Positions 37,972 to 46,378 of a stretch of 64,000 nt of DNA are shown here, one piece after another (position 1 is the first letter of the stretch; each line of letters starts with the position of its first letter). The stretch spans positions 186,001 through 250,000 of the forward strand of contig JAKAHC010000001.1 in assembly GCA_021815305.1 (NCBI GenBank). The letters are read 5' to 3'. A program made the translations under genes and the position numbers. This DNA is from Deltaproteobacteria bacterium (GTDB lineage: Bacteria; Desulfobacterota; Deferrimicrobia; Deferrimicrobiales; Deferrimicrobiaceae). The notes below the pieces were generated by a model. The model ran no database searches, had not been told where the DNA came from, and saw only the letters and a program-made list of their open reading frames with translations.

Positions 37972-38621
37972 ACGGCCCCCTCCAGGCCGCCCAGGACATG
38001 GACCAGTTCGTCCCGCAAATGCGCCAGGCCGTGGAAATAGAAGTCGATGGAGGCCAGCGCCCGAACGTAGGGTTCGTTGACCTCTCCGCCGTCCAGGAGC
38101 CAGGCCGTGAAGTCGTCCTTCCATAGCGGCGGCCGCCGCCGGGCCTCCAGGAAGTGGAAGTAGACGCTTCCGTTGGTCATCCGCCGTATGGCCCCGGCCA
38201 GGGCGGAAGGGTGCGCGATCCGCTCGCCCGTGGCGAAGACCACGGTCGTCGCCTCCAGGAAGAAGAATTCGTCCCCCGGCCGGACCCAGGGAATCATGGT
38301 CACCTCGCCGAGCCTCTCGTCGAGGATCTCGAGGGTCACCGCGCGGAGTTCTGAAAGCGACCGGAATTCGTACGGGTCCAGGATGCCGAGCCGTTCGGCG
38401 AGCACCCGGTCCTCGAGGTACAGCTTCGCCCAGACGGCGAAATCGTTCCGGTAGTCCGGGTTGTCGAAGGTCGGACGGAGCGTGGTCTCGCAGAAGTGGT
38501 GGAACAGGGCGTTCTCGGTGCAGGACGCGATCCTGTCCCGCAATTCCCTGAGGTTGGTCGTCGGCGGGAGGCCGCTCATCCGCACGAGAAGCGCACAATC
38601 CTTGATCTCGAAAGGGGTCAT
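37968..38621 (-). CDS. DUF5752 family protein
   Basis: 217 aa soluble protein. It begins FEIKDCALLVRMSGLPPTTN, followed by an all-helical region (ENALFHHFCETTLRPTFDNP) and a C-terminal half with SVYFHFLEARRR; the central FRSLSELRAVTLEIL is conserved in relatives I know beside TreT-like glycosyltransferases. Function unassigned; the ATGA overlaps on both sides suggest it acts stoichiometrically with the trehalose-type enzymes, perhaps as a regulator. ATG at 38621. Confidence 0.78.
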   Translation of the reverse strand: MTPFEIKDCALLVRMSGLPPTTNLRELRDRIASCTENALFHHFCETTLRPTFDNPDYRNDFAVWAKLYLEDRVLAERLGILDPYEFRSLSELRAVTLEILDERLGEVTMIPWVRPGDEFFFLEATTVVFATGERIAHPSALAGAIRRMTNGSVYFHFLEARRRPPLWKDDFTAWLLDGGEVNEPYVRALASIDFYFHGLAHLRDELVHVLGGLEGAV

Positions 38622-39418
38622 GCCTCCACCTCGCCCTGTGCGCTGCTCCCCCGGGGAGGGAGCCCCGCATATTCCCGAACCGCCCGCGCAAGGTCTCCGG
38701 GGCCGGCCACGGCGCGCGCGCCTCGCACGCGGATCCGGCCCCCGACCGTGAAGGCGGCGCCCCCCTTTCCGAGCACCCATCGCATCGCGACCGCATCGCT
38801 TTCGTCATCGCCCGCGTAGGCGATCCGCCCGGTTGCGGGATCGAAGCGAAGGAGCCGGCAGAGCCTGCGGACGCCGAACGATTTGTTCACGGAAGGGAGG
38901 AGTTGGACCTCGGCCGTGCAAGGGCCGTCGAAGACCCGGATTCCCGGGGTGTTCCTCAGCTCATCGAGCAGCGGGGCCACCATGGGCGCGGCATCCGGCA
39001 GGACCTGGCGGTAATGGACGGCCAGCGACCACAGCTTGTCCTCCACCTCCATGCCCGGGAAGCGGCGGATCCGCGCCAATATCGCCTGCAGGGAGCGGCG
39101 TGTCTCGTCGCGGCGGGCCTCCGCCCGATCTCCGGGGAGCACCCTGTGCCCTCCCGGGAAGCGCCACTCCAACCCGCTCCCGCCCCCGAGAAGGACCCGG
39201 GACAGAGGAACGCGGGGGACGAGGTCGTCGATGGATCTGCTGGACAGGACGGCCACGGCCAGCCCCCGCTTCTGCGCAAGGTCGTCGAGGAGATCCCGGC
39301 AGGCGGGGTGAAGAACGGCCGTATCCCGGTCGGCGACGAGCGGGGAAAGCGTGCCGTCGAAATCGAATACCCAGAGTTCCCCGGGCCGGACCGTCCGGGC
39401 CGGCGTCACCGGGTTCAT
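38618..39418 (-). CDS. otsB: Trehalose-6-phosphate phosphatase (HAD)
   Basis: 266 aa HAD-family sugar phosphatase with all motifs intact: motif I DFDGTLSP (nucleophile D19, acid/base D21), motif II SSRS near residue 62, the glycan-binding GGGSGLEWRFPGG, EVQLLPSVNKSFG with motif III Lys, and motif IV AGDDESDAVAM. It would remove phosphate from trehalose-6-phosphate or a similar disaccharide phosphate. Overlaps both neighbours by ATGA. The upstream gene is a diverged copy of it. Confidence 0.9.
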   Translation of the reverse strand: MNPVTPARTVRPGELWVFDFDGTLSPLVADRDTAVLHPACRDLLDDLAQKRGLAVAVLSSRSIDDLVPRVPLSRVLLGGGSGLEWRFPGGHRVLPGDRAEARRDETRRSLQAILARIRRFPGMEVEDKLWSLAVHYRQVLPDAAPMVAPLLDELRNTPGIRVFDGPCTAEVQLLPSVNKSFGVRRLCRLLRFDPATGRIAYAGDDESDAVAMRWVLGKGGAAFTVGGRIRVRGARAVAGPGDLARAVREYAGLPPRGSSAQGEVEA

Positions 39419-40206
39419 CCGGAGGCGGCCTGCCGCACGGCCGGCGGCTTTCTCTCCGGCGCGGCGCCCGAAAGCGCATAGACCGCCCGCGGGAGCCCTT
39501 CGGGCTCCTCGACGGATAGCGCCGAGGGAACCATGATCCGGTTCCCGACGACGATGCCCATGCCCCCCCTGGAATGCACCCAGCGCAACGCGGTGGCATC
39601 GTTCTCGTCGTCTCCCGCGTACACGATCCCGTCCCGGTATGCCTCCCGGCCGAGCAGCCTGCACAGCCTGCACAGCCCGGCGGACTTGCTCCCTCCCCGG
39701 ACGAACTGCACTTCCACCGCCTCGTACCCGCGGTACATCCTGATCCCGGCGCGGTTCCGCAGTTGCTGCAGGAGCCTCGTCCTCCGGCGGAACGATTTCG
39801 GCGCCGCATTCCGGAAATGCACGGCGACCGACCACCCCTTGTCCTCCACGTCCACCCCGGGGATGGCGGCGACCTCCGCCAGGAGCGTGGAGACGAGCCG
39901 CCGGTTGGCCGCAAGAAGATTCTCCGTCTCGCTGTCCGGCCCCAGCCGGTGCCCCCCGGGGAGCTCCCATTCCAGGCCGCTCCCCCCTCCGATCGCGACC
40001 CCGGGGCAGGAGATCCTCGCGGCCACGTCCGCGAGCGAGCGGCTCGAGATCACCGCCACGCGGTTCCAGGGGCTGGACGTGAGGAAACGGAGCATCCTGC
40101 CGCACTCTTCGTGCAGCCAGGCTTCGCGCCGGTCGGGGACGAACGGCGAGAGCGTCCCGTCGAAGTTGAACACCCAGAGGCGCCGGGTTCCCAACATGTA
40201 GTTCAC
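39415..40206 (-). CDS. OtsB-like HAD protein with nucleophile Asp changed to Asn (probable pseudo-phosphatase)
   Basis: 263 aa, clearly a paralogue of the next gene (LWVFNFDGTLSPFV against LWVFDFDGTLSPLV). Motif I reads N14-F-D16, codon AAC, so the phospho-accepting Asp is lost while the second Asp, SSRS, GGGSGLEWELPGG, motif III Lys in GGSKSAG and motif IV AGDDENDATAL remain. HAD phosphatases need that Asp, so the protein is probably inactive as a phosphatase and may bind substrate or regulate. GTG at 40206 has GGAGG seven bases upstream. It is the first gene of the four-gene overlapping unit. Confidence 0.85.
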   Translation of the reverse strand: MNYMLGTRRLWVFNFDGTLSPFVPDRREAWLHEECGRMLRFLTSSPWNRVAVISSRSLADVAARISCPGVAIGGGSGLEWELPGGHRLGPDSETENLLAANRRLVSTLLAEVAAIPGVDVEDKGWSVAVHFRNAAPKSFRRRTRLLQQLRNRAGIRMYRGYEAVEVQFVRGGSKSAGLCRLCRLLGREAYRDGIVYAGDDENDATALRWVHSRGGMGIVVGNRIMVPSALSVEEPEGLPRAVYALSGAAPERKPPAVRQAASG

Positions 40207-40571
40207 GGGGCAGCCTCCGGGGCCACCCCGGCCCGGCACTCCCGGTCAGGGGCCGGTCCTGCCCCCGCAACGACCTGCGCAACAACCGAGGAACGCCTGG
40301 GCGACATCATGCGGTATGTTCCCCGCCACCCGCGTCCTCGCGGATTTCCTGCGTGCCCGCAAGCAACGTCGCGGCCCCCTTCCACATGCCGGAACCGACG
40401 CGTTCATTATCATGCAAACGATTGGAATCGTAACATTCGTGGGAACGCGACGCAATGACCCGCCGCAGGCCGTATACGGCATGGACTTCCCCACGGAGCG
40501 GACGCCCCCGGAGACCCCGCCCCGCGGCGGCAAAACGGGCAGGCCCGGGATCTCGCCGCCCCGAACGCCGC
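40207..40571. other. Intergenic region upstream of the trehalose-type operon
   Basis: About 365 bases between the start of the OtsB-like gene and the stop of the ClC gene, both on the minus strand. No credible gene was found. It contains a 14-bp palindrome next to a GATAAT-like box on the minus strand (about 40407-40412), plausible promoter and operator of the operon. Confidence 0.5.
40418..40431. promoter_or_regulatory. Palindrome ACGATTGGAATCGT, candidate operator
   Basis: A perfect 6-bp inverted repeat with 2-bp centre. On the minus strand it lies between a TTACGA and a GATAAT box 16 bases apart, so a bound repressor would block a promoter for the trehalose-type operon. The binding protein is unknown. 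Confidence 0.4.
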
Positions 40572-42365
40572 CTACCGGGTGGACAACAGGCTCTTCTGGT
40601 ACGCCCCCAGCAGGTCGCTCCGGCGGATCGTCCCGATCAGCTTCCTCGCGTGGGGATCGGAAACCACGGGGAGCTGGGGGACGTTCCGGTAGGCGAACTT
40701 GTTCAGCGCGTCCAGCAGCGTTTCGCTGGGCATGACGGCCACCGGATCGGGAGTTGCCACGTCCTTGGCGCGCACCAGGAGCCAAAGGTTTTCTTCCTTC
40801 AGATGCGCGCGCAGGTCCCTGAAGGAGATCACCCCGGTGAGCTCTCCCCGCTCCCCGGTAACGTAGAGGTAGTCGATGTGGCTGCCGAAAAACGTCGCGG
40901 CGAGGTCCCGGAACGGGACCGAAGGCGGGACCGCATCGAATTCCCTGCGCATCACGTCCCGGACCAGGAGGCGCTTGAGGACGCTCTCCTCCCGCCCCGC
41001 CACCAGGTCGATCCCCCTTTCGTGCAGTTTGTGCGTGTAGAGGGAGTACCGGGAGAACCGGTACGCGACCAGCATCGCGTTGACCACGGCCACCAGGAGC
41101 GGGAGGATGATCCGGTAGTTGCCGGCCATCTCGAACAGGATCAGGATCGACGTGATGGGCCCCCCGATGACCGGGGCGAGGAACGCCGCCATCCCGATCA
41201 GTGCGTAACCGCCGGGCAATCCCGCGTGCGCCGGGAACCAGAGGTTGGCGACGGTTCCCACGAACGCCCCGAGGATCCCGCCGATGAAGACCGCAGGCCC
41301 CAGGACGCCCCCCGACCCTCCGGACCCGAGGGAAAAGGAGGTCGCCACGATTTTCAGGTAGGCGATCAGGAGGAGCAGGGACCATGGGAGCGCTCCTTTC
41401 AGGGCCGCGTCCAGGGTCGTGGTATCCGTGCCGAGGACCTGGGGGAAGGCGATCGCGATCAGCCCCGTCATGGCCCCTCCCACCGCGGCCCTTCCCCAGA
41501 GGGGGATCCGCGAAGAGGAGAACAGCTTTTCGGCCGACCCCAGGGAGCGCATGAAAAGGACCGCGGCCAGGCCGCAGAGCGCACCGAGGATTCCGCTGAT
41601 GACGAGCTGGTGAATCCCGGCGAGCGCATAGGGGGGAACCTGGAAGACCAGGACATCCCCCAGCAGCGCCCTGGAGACGGCCACGGAGATGACCGAGGAA
41701 ACGACGACCGGAGCGAACGTCGCGGCCGAGAAATCCCCGAGGAGCACTTCCAGGCTGAAGAACACGCCTCCGATCGGAGCGTTGAAGACCGCCGCGATGC
41801 CGCCGGCGGCGCCGCACGCGACGAAGCTGCGCATCCGGTTCGCGGAAACCTTGAGAAACTGCCCGACCGCCGACCCGATGGCCGCGCCGATCTGGGCGAT
41901 CGGGGCCTCGCGCCCCACGGAGCCGCCCGATCCGATCGTGACCGCCGCCGTCAGGGTGCGCAGCCCCACGGTCCTGGGCCGGATGATGCCGCCGTTCAGG
42001 GCGATGGTCTCCATCGCGCTGGGCACCCCGTCCCCCCTGGCTTCCGTCGGAAATCGCCGGATGAGCGGACCGATCAGGAGTCCCCCGAGCATCGGGAGCA
42101 GGAAGACGAGGTACCTCGCTCCCCCCAGCGCCGGGAAGATCTCCCCGAAGAAGAGGTTCGAGAAGAACCGGATGAGCAGGAGGAAGGCCACGGAACCGAG
42201 GCCCGAGAGGGCCCCGATCACCGTGGCCAGCAGGATGTGGGACATCTGGTCGCCGATGCGGAACCGTTCGAGGGCGCCGTAGAGGAACTTGCGAACCGCC
42301 GCGGAGCTCCGGTCCAGGGCCTCCATGCGGCGGGACGGAAGTCGGACCGGGGATTCGTTCGTCAC
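40572..42365 (-). CDS. ClC-family chloride channel/antiporter with C-terminal CBS pair
   Basis: 597 aa. Selectivity-filter regions are present: GSGGSVGREAPIAQIG (with the gating Glu of the GRE motif), GGIAAVFNAPIGGVFF and GSGGSGGVLGPAVFIGG. About ten to twelve helices precede two CBS domains in the last 150 residues (VRDVMRREFDAVPPS; VATPDPVAVMPSETLLDAL), likely nucleotide-sensing. GTG at 42365 has GGGA upstream; ATG 13 codons later is the alternative. It is divergent from a MarR regulator, with a palindrome between them, so it may be the regulator's target. Confidence 0.9.
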   Translation of the reverse strand: MTNESPVRLPSRRMEALDRSSAAVRKFLYGALERFRIGDQMSHILLATVIGALSGLGSVAFLLLIRFFSNLFFGEIFPALGGARYLVFLLPMLGGLLIGPLIRRFPTEARGDGVPSAMETIALNGGIIRPRTVGLRTLTAAVTIGSGGSVGREAPIAQIGAAIGSAVGQFLKVSANRMRSFVACGAAGGIAAVFNAPIGGVFFSLEVLLGDFSAATFAPVVVSSVISVAVSRALLGDVLVFQVPPYALAGIHQLVISGILGALCGLAAVLFMRSLGSAEKLFSSSRIPLWGRAAVGGAMTGLIAIAFPQVLGTDTTTLDAALKGALPWSLLLLIAYLKIVATSFSLGSGGSGGVLGPAVFIGGILGAFVGTVANLWFPAHAGLPGGYALIGMAAFLAPVIGGPITSILILFEMAGNYRIILPLLVAVVNAMLVAYRFSRYSLYTHKLHERGIDLVAGREESVLKRLLVRDVMRREFDAVPPSVPFRDLAATFFGSHIDYLYVTGERGELTGVISFRDLRAHLKEENLWLLVRAKDVATPDPVAVMPSETLLDALNKFAYRNVPQLPVVSDPHARKLIGTIRRSDLLGAYQKSLLSTR

Positions 42366-42392
42366 GGTATGGATCCCGTCGCGTCTATATAT

Positions 42393-42422
42393 TTGCGATA
42401 CAAAATGTTTGTATTGTAAAAT
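42393..42422 (+). promoter_or_regulatory. Probable marR-type gene promoter
   Basis: TTGCGA (42393-42398) and TAAAAT (42417-42422) at 18-base spacing in an AT-rich patch. The MarR palindrome occupies the spacer, the classic arrangement for autorepression. Confidence 0.6.
42398..42414. promoter_or_regulatory. Palindromic MarR operator candidate
   Basis: ATACAAA-ATG-TTTGTAT is a perfect 7-bp inverted repeat with a 3-bp centre, in the 93-base gap between the divergent MarR and ClC genes. Size and symmetry fit MarR-family dimers. No second copy was noticed in the window. Confidence 0.6.
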
Positions 42423-42458
42423 ATGTCCGCGGGAAAACACAACCCGGGAGACTCCGGC

Positions 42459-43001
42459 ATGGCGAAAAAAAGGGACGAACGCAGCATCGCGATCGGTCGT
42501 GTGCTGGACGATCTGCGTAGAGTGTTCCAGGTCGTGCACGGCTACTCGAAGCGCGCGGAACGCGTCGGCGGGCTCACCGGGCCGCAGCTCTGGGCGATGA
42601 AAGTCCTGGCGGAAGGCTCGCCGGTCCGCGTATCGGACCTTGCCCAGCGGATGTACCTCCACCCCTCCACCGTGGTGGGGATCCTGGACCGGCTGGAGTC
42701 GAGGGGACTGGCGACCCGGACCCGCTCCACGGAGGACCGCAGGGTCGTCACCGTGTCCCTTACGGAGGAAGGGAGGTTGTTGGTATCGAAAACCCCGCAG
42801 GTAGCGCAGGGACTCCTCCTGACAGGCCTGAAGGATCTCCCCACGGAAGAACTGCATACGGTGAGGACGGGGCTTTCCCTCCTGGTCGGAATCCTGGGAG
42901 CGCGGGACCTCCCTCCCCGCCTGCTGTTTTCCTACGAGGTGAACGCGCCCGCTCCGGAACCGCGCCCGCATGCAATCCGGAGGACAGCGAAGGATCGCTG
43001 A
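42459..43001 (+). CDS. MarR-family transcriptional regulator
   Basis: 180 aa. The winged-helix region is clear: LTGPQLWAMKVLAEGSPVRV, recognition helix HPSTVVGILDRLESRGLATR and wing RTRSTEDRRVVTVSLTEEG. I chose the ATG at 42459 because GGGAG lies nine bases upstream; an ATG 12 codons earlier (42423) touches the promoter and has no ribosome site. It probably represses itself and the divergent ClC gene through the palindrome between them. The ligand is unknown. Confidence 0.88.
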   Translation: MAKKRDERSIAIGRVLDDLRRVFQVVHGYSKRAERVGGLTGPQLWAMKVLAEGSPVRVSDLAQRMYLHPSTVVGILDRLESRGLATRTRSTEDRRVVTVSLTEEGRLLVSKTPQVAQGLLLTGLKDLPTEELHTVRTGLSLLVGILGARDLPPRLLFSYEVNAPAPEPRPHAIRRTAKDR

Positions 43002-43013
43002 CCGGAACCGGGA

Positions 43014-43466
43014 TCAGCCCGCGGTCGACTTTTTCACCAGGAGAACGGAACAGGGCATTCTGCGAAGGAGGATGTCGTTGGTCCGTCCGAAGAGAAAATG
43101 CTCCAGGCGGCCCTCCTCCTGCGCGAGAAGAACGAGGAGATCGATCCTCTCCTCCCGGATCACCTTGAGGACCACGGCGGTGGGCTCACCCGCCAGGATC
43201 AACTCCCTCACCGGGAGACCCTTGGCCATCTCGGAGCGGATGAGCCTGTGGAGGTTCTCCTTCGCCTCCTTGAGCAGGTTCTTGTACTCCTCCTCGACGG
43301 AAAGGAACGGAAGGTTCCATCCGTCGATCCCGAAAGGATCGTGCTCCACATGGAGGACGATGAGCTCCGCCCCGTATTTTCTGGCCAGGGAAACTCCGCG
43401 ATGGACGGCCTCCTGGCTGTACTTGATGTCCGTGGCGACGACCAGAATCCTGCTCAGATCATCCAT
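43014..43466 (-). CDS. Universal stress protein (UspA family)
   Basis: 150 aa, one Usp domain. The N-terminus RILVVATDIKYSQEAVHRGV and the VLHVEHD strand are typical; the C-terminal ATP-binding pattern G-x2-G-x9-G-[ST] is degenerate (EGRLEHFLFGRTNDILLRR), followed by PCSVLLVKK. ATG at 43466 with GGAGG five bases upstream; the longer frame upstream has no ribosome site. Converges with the MarR gene. Role: stress response; nucleotide binding uncertain because the glycine pattern is poor. Confidence 0.88.
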   Translation of the reverse strand: MDDLSRILVVATDIKYSQEAVHRGVSLARKYGAELIVLHVEHDPFGIDGWNLPFLSVEEEYKNLLKEAKENLHRLIRSEMAKGLPVRELILAGEPTAVVLKVIREERIDLLVLLAQEEGRLEHFLFGRTNDILLRRMPCSVLLVKKSTAG

Positions 43467-43558
43467 GGTTCCCTCCGTAGAAGTTTCGATGCCGTAAAGA
43501 ACATACAGGTTTATCGCAGATTCCCGCTCCCGAAGGCAAGGGGAATGCCGCTCAGGGG

Positions 43559-45961
43559 TCATCCCTCCTGGACGGAGACCTGGTAGTCCCTCCCTTCCCA
43601 CCGTCCCGCGCCCGGCCAGTAGAACGTGAACCGGATCCTGCCAACCCGCCCTTCCGGGATAGGGATGTCGACGGAATCGATTCCCAGTGAGGTGCCGGTG
43701 GAGTGCGTATCCTCCGTTGCGCTCCAGTCGTCCCGCGTCCAGTGGAGCAGAAACGGCGCCCCCGCCTGGATGCGGAGGACATCTCCGCCCCTCGCAACGG
43801 GAACCTGCCGGTTATGCTTCCAAATCTCCAGCGGCCTTCCCTCCCTGCGCCCCGACAGGTACCGGGCCGCGACCTCGGGAACGAGGTCGAACGCCTTGCC
43901 GTCCTGCGCGGACCGGAGCAGCTTGATGTACTCTGCGTGCGCCCACATCAGGGGCCTGGCGGAACCGGTGGGAGATCCGAGGCGCATGTAGATCTCCGGA
44001 CGGTCCGGTTCGTCCCAGACCTGTTCCGGCAGCAGCCCGGTAGGGGCGGCGAACCGCTCCATGGCGCGCAGGTATGGACCGGGGTCCCGTCCCGCGGCCA
44101 GTTCGTAATGCCCGCGTTCTCCGGTGAGCAAAGGCCATGCCCGCCCTTTTCCCCAGCCCCCGAACGGACCGCCGTCCTCTCTCTGCCCGTACCCGTCGTT
44201 GTTGTATCTCCGCCAGGAGGGGCCGCACGGCGTGTCGATTTTGAGGACGGCATCCAGCACCTTGACGGAATCCACGATGACGGGGTCGTCGGCCCGGCGG
44301 ACCCCGTACCGGACAAGCTCCAGGAACCCGCCGTCGACGATTTCCTTCGCCGGAAACCGCCATTGGGCGCCCGGGGGCCGGTTGGCCAGCGCGACGATCC
44401 CGAGGTTGGGGTTTTCGAGGGGGAACGGATCGTTCACGTCGGCGGGAAGGATGCGGATGTAATGCCGCGGGATCCCCGGTACGAGCGTGCCGTCCGTCGT
44501 CACCGTCCACCTTTCGACGTGGCGCTCCAGGAAATCGGCGTACTCCGTGAGGTACGCGGCCGCCGCTTCGTCTCCCCTTTCCCGAGCGAAGCAGGCGGCG
44601 CAGACGAGCGCCGCGATGTTGGAGGCGAGGGTGGAGGGCGAATAGCCGCCCACCTCTTCCCACCGTTCCTGCTGCGTCGCCGGCCCGTGGAGGACGAGGT
44701 AGGCGGCCGCCGCCATCACCATGGCGTAGGGATCGAAGTTCCCGAGGTCGCCCTTGCCCAGCAGGCGCCGCGCCAGAAGGATGGGGAAGGCCACCTCGTC
44801 CAGCTGAATCCCCTGCCAGTACGGCTCGCCGTCGATCCAGAAATTCTGCGAGAACCCCCCGTCCTCGTGTTGGCTGACGGCCAGGTAGATCAGGGCGCGC
44901 AGGGGCGATTCGGTGTTCCCCGCCGCGAGCAGGCCCGTCGCGGTGTTGACCATGTCCCGGGTCCAGACGAGGTGGTACCCGCCCCGGTCCGCGTCGTCCT
45001 TCGCCTCCCCCCAGGGGATGGACAGCGAGGCGATGAACGCACCGGGAAAGGTCTTGTCCTCGTGGGCGAGGAGGAGGCTGTAGCTCCCGTGGTAGAGCTC
45101 CCCGCCGTCGGGACCCTCCTTGTGGAGCGGAAGGATTCGGCGGCAGGACCGGTTCCACTGGTCCGCGTAGCGGTCCCTCTGTTCCGCGAAGGGAACGGCG
45201 AGGGATTCAAGCAGCGTCGTGACCGCGTTGTGGAGACCGTCGCCGAACGCCAACCCCAAGGTGAACTCCCGGCATCCGTCCGGGGAAATCTCGCCGGTGA
45301 GGGCGAGGTTCCCGTTCGTCGCACGATCGAACTCCCAGTCCATCCGGAAATCCCGGGCAAGATCCGTCCAGCCGTCGCTTTTCCCCACGTAGCCGCAGGA
45401 CATCCGCGCGAAGGGAACGGTTGCCGCCATCGCAAGCCAGACCCCATCCTTCTCGGCGGTCAGGATCCTCCTTCCCGCCGACTCCAACGCGTACCCGTTG
45501 TTGGCCCACCCCCCCATCCCGAGGTGGGGGGCGCACAACGCGTAGAGCCGGAGACGGTCCACTGCCCGTTCTTCCCCGGACAGGGTCGTATGGACAAGAA
45601 GGCACGGCAGGTGAGGGTCGGAGAGGATCTCCTTCACGATCGAGTAGCGCCCGCCGGGATCCTCGTTGGTGATCCTGTAGCCGAGGACGTGGTTGGAGAT
45701 GCGCTCCGTCCGGGAGCGGAGGTGGCGCTTCTCCTCGTGGAAGAAACTTTCCCCGTCCGTGACGAGGTACTGGAGATCCCGAAGCTGCGGCCGATCCACG
45801 GTCGGGTAGTAGACCTCGGTGACGACCCCGTTCCACAGGGTGAACCAGAGCCGGCTGGAGCTGGAATAGGCGGTGCCGACCCCTTCCTTGGCGGCATGGG
45901 TCCATCGCGGCGGAATCCCGGGCCATCCGAAAGCCTCTCTACGATCGGGGTCCTTCTCCAT
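43559..45961 (-). CDS. Glycoside hydrolase family 15 glucoamylase-like enzyme
   Basis: 800 aa. The N-terminal beta-sandwich begins GWPGIPPRWTHAAKEGVGTAY as in bacterial glucoamylases and glucodextranases, followed by an (alpha/alpha)6 barrel with HLVWTRDMVNTATGLL near residue 320 and a C-terminal beta domain. No signal peptide, so it probably acts in the cytoplasm on glycogen or maltodextrin, releasing glucose. Complements glgP at 27150. It follows DUF1634/TauE genes by 27 bases and may be read from the same transcript. Confidence 0.9.
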   Translation of the reverse strand: MEKDPDRREAFGWPGIPPRWTHAAKEGVGTAYSSSSRLWFTLWNGVVTEVYYPTVDRPQLRDLQYLVTDGESFFHEEKRHLRSRTERISNHVLGYRITNEDPGGRYSIVKEILSDPHLPCLLVHTTLSGEERAVDRLRLYALCAPHLGMGGWANNGYALESAGRRILTAEKDGVWLAMAATVPFARMSCGYVGKSDGWTDLARDFRMDWEFDRATNGNLALTGEISPDGCREFTLGLAFGDGLHNAVTTLLESLAVPFAEQRDRYADQWNRSCRRILPLHKEGPDGGELYHGSYSLLLAHEDKTFPGAFIASLSIPWGEAKDDADRGGYHLVWTRDMVNTATGLLAAGNTESPLRALIYLAVSQHEDGGFSQNFWIDGEPYWQGIQLDEVAFPILLARRLLGKGDLGNFDPYAMVMAAAAYLVLHGPATQQERWEEVGGYSPSTLASNIAALVCAACFARERGDEAAAAYLTEYADFLERHVERWTVTTDGTLVPGIPRHYIRILPADVNDPFPLENPNLGIVALANRPPGAQWRFPAKEIVDGGFLELVRYGVRRADDPVIVDSVKVLDAVLKIDTPCGPSWRRYNNDGYGQREDGGPFGGWGKGRAWPLLTGERGHYELAAGRDPGPYLRAMERFAAPTGLLPEQVWDEPDRPEIYMRLGSPTGSARPLMWAHAEYIKLLRSAQDGKAFDLVPEVAARYLSGRREGRPLEIWKHNRQVPVARGGDVLRIQAGAPFLLHWTRDDWSATEDTHSTGTSLGIDSVDIPIPEGRVGRIRFTFYWPGAGRWEGRDYQVSVQEG

Positions 45962-45988
45962 GGCGGCTCCTTTCGGGGGTATGGCGGG

Positions 45989-46366
45989 TCAAGGGGCGAC
46001 TCTCCCCAGACTGTACATGAGCACCGCGAAGACGATCAGTGTCACCACGGTGTAGGTGCGGTCCCTTTGCAGGGCAAAGGCGACCACGGAGAACGCCACC
46101 CGGGCGACGGGAGTGGCGATCAACATCAGGAGGCCGAACTGGATCAGGCCGGTCGGATGCAGGGAGAGAGCTTCCTTCGCAATGCCGGCCGCCATGCGCA
46201 GGTCCGGGGGTTGCCCTCGAAAAATCCGGTAATCGGGTATCGAAGACCCGTAGAGTACCAGATACGCGGCGCCCCCGGCCAGGACCACCGAGGCGGCCAG
46301 GATGACCCCCCATCGAAGGAGCGTCCCGATCACCCGTTCCACAAGATCATCGGTCCATGCGCGCAT
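45989..46366 (-). CDS. DUF1634 membrane protein
   Basis: 125 aa with three hydrophobic segments (GVILAASVVLAGGAAYLVLYG near 19-39, GLIQFGLLMLIATPVARVAFSVV near 72-95, and a last helix near 103-121). DUF1634 proteins are often coded next to TauE/SafE exporters, as here (12 bases after it). Probably an accessory subunit; no catalytic residues are visible. Confidence 0.85.
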   Translation of the reverse strand: MRAWTDDLVERVIGTLLRWGVILAASVVLAGGAAYLVLYGSSIPDYRIFRGQPPDLRMAAGIAKEALSLHPTGLIQFGLLMLIATPVARVAFSVVAFALQRDRTYTVVTLIVFAVLMYSLGRVAP

Positions 46367-46378
46367 CCGCGGATCCCC

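Noticed and set aside
40246-41817. 523-aa minus-strand frame overlapping the ClC gene
   Set aside because: Shadow frame of the ClC coding sequence; Arg/Gly/Pro-rich and without domains.
43014-43016. TGA stop of the universal stress protein as another possible Sec codon
   Set aside because: The protein already has its full family length and the sequence after the stop shows no conserved pattern.
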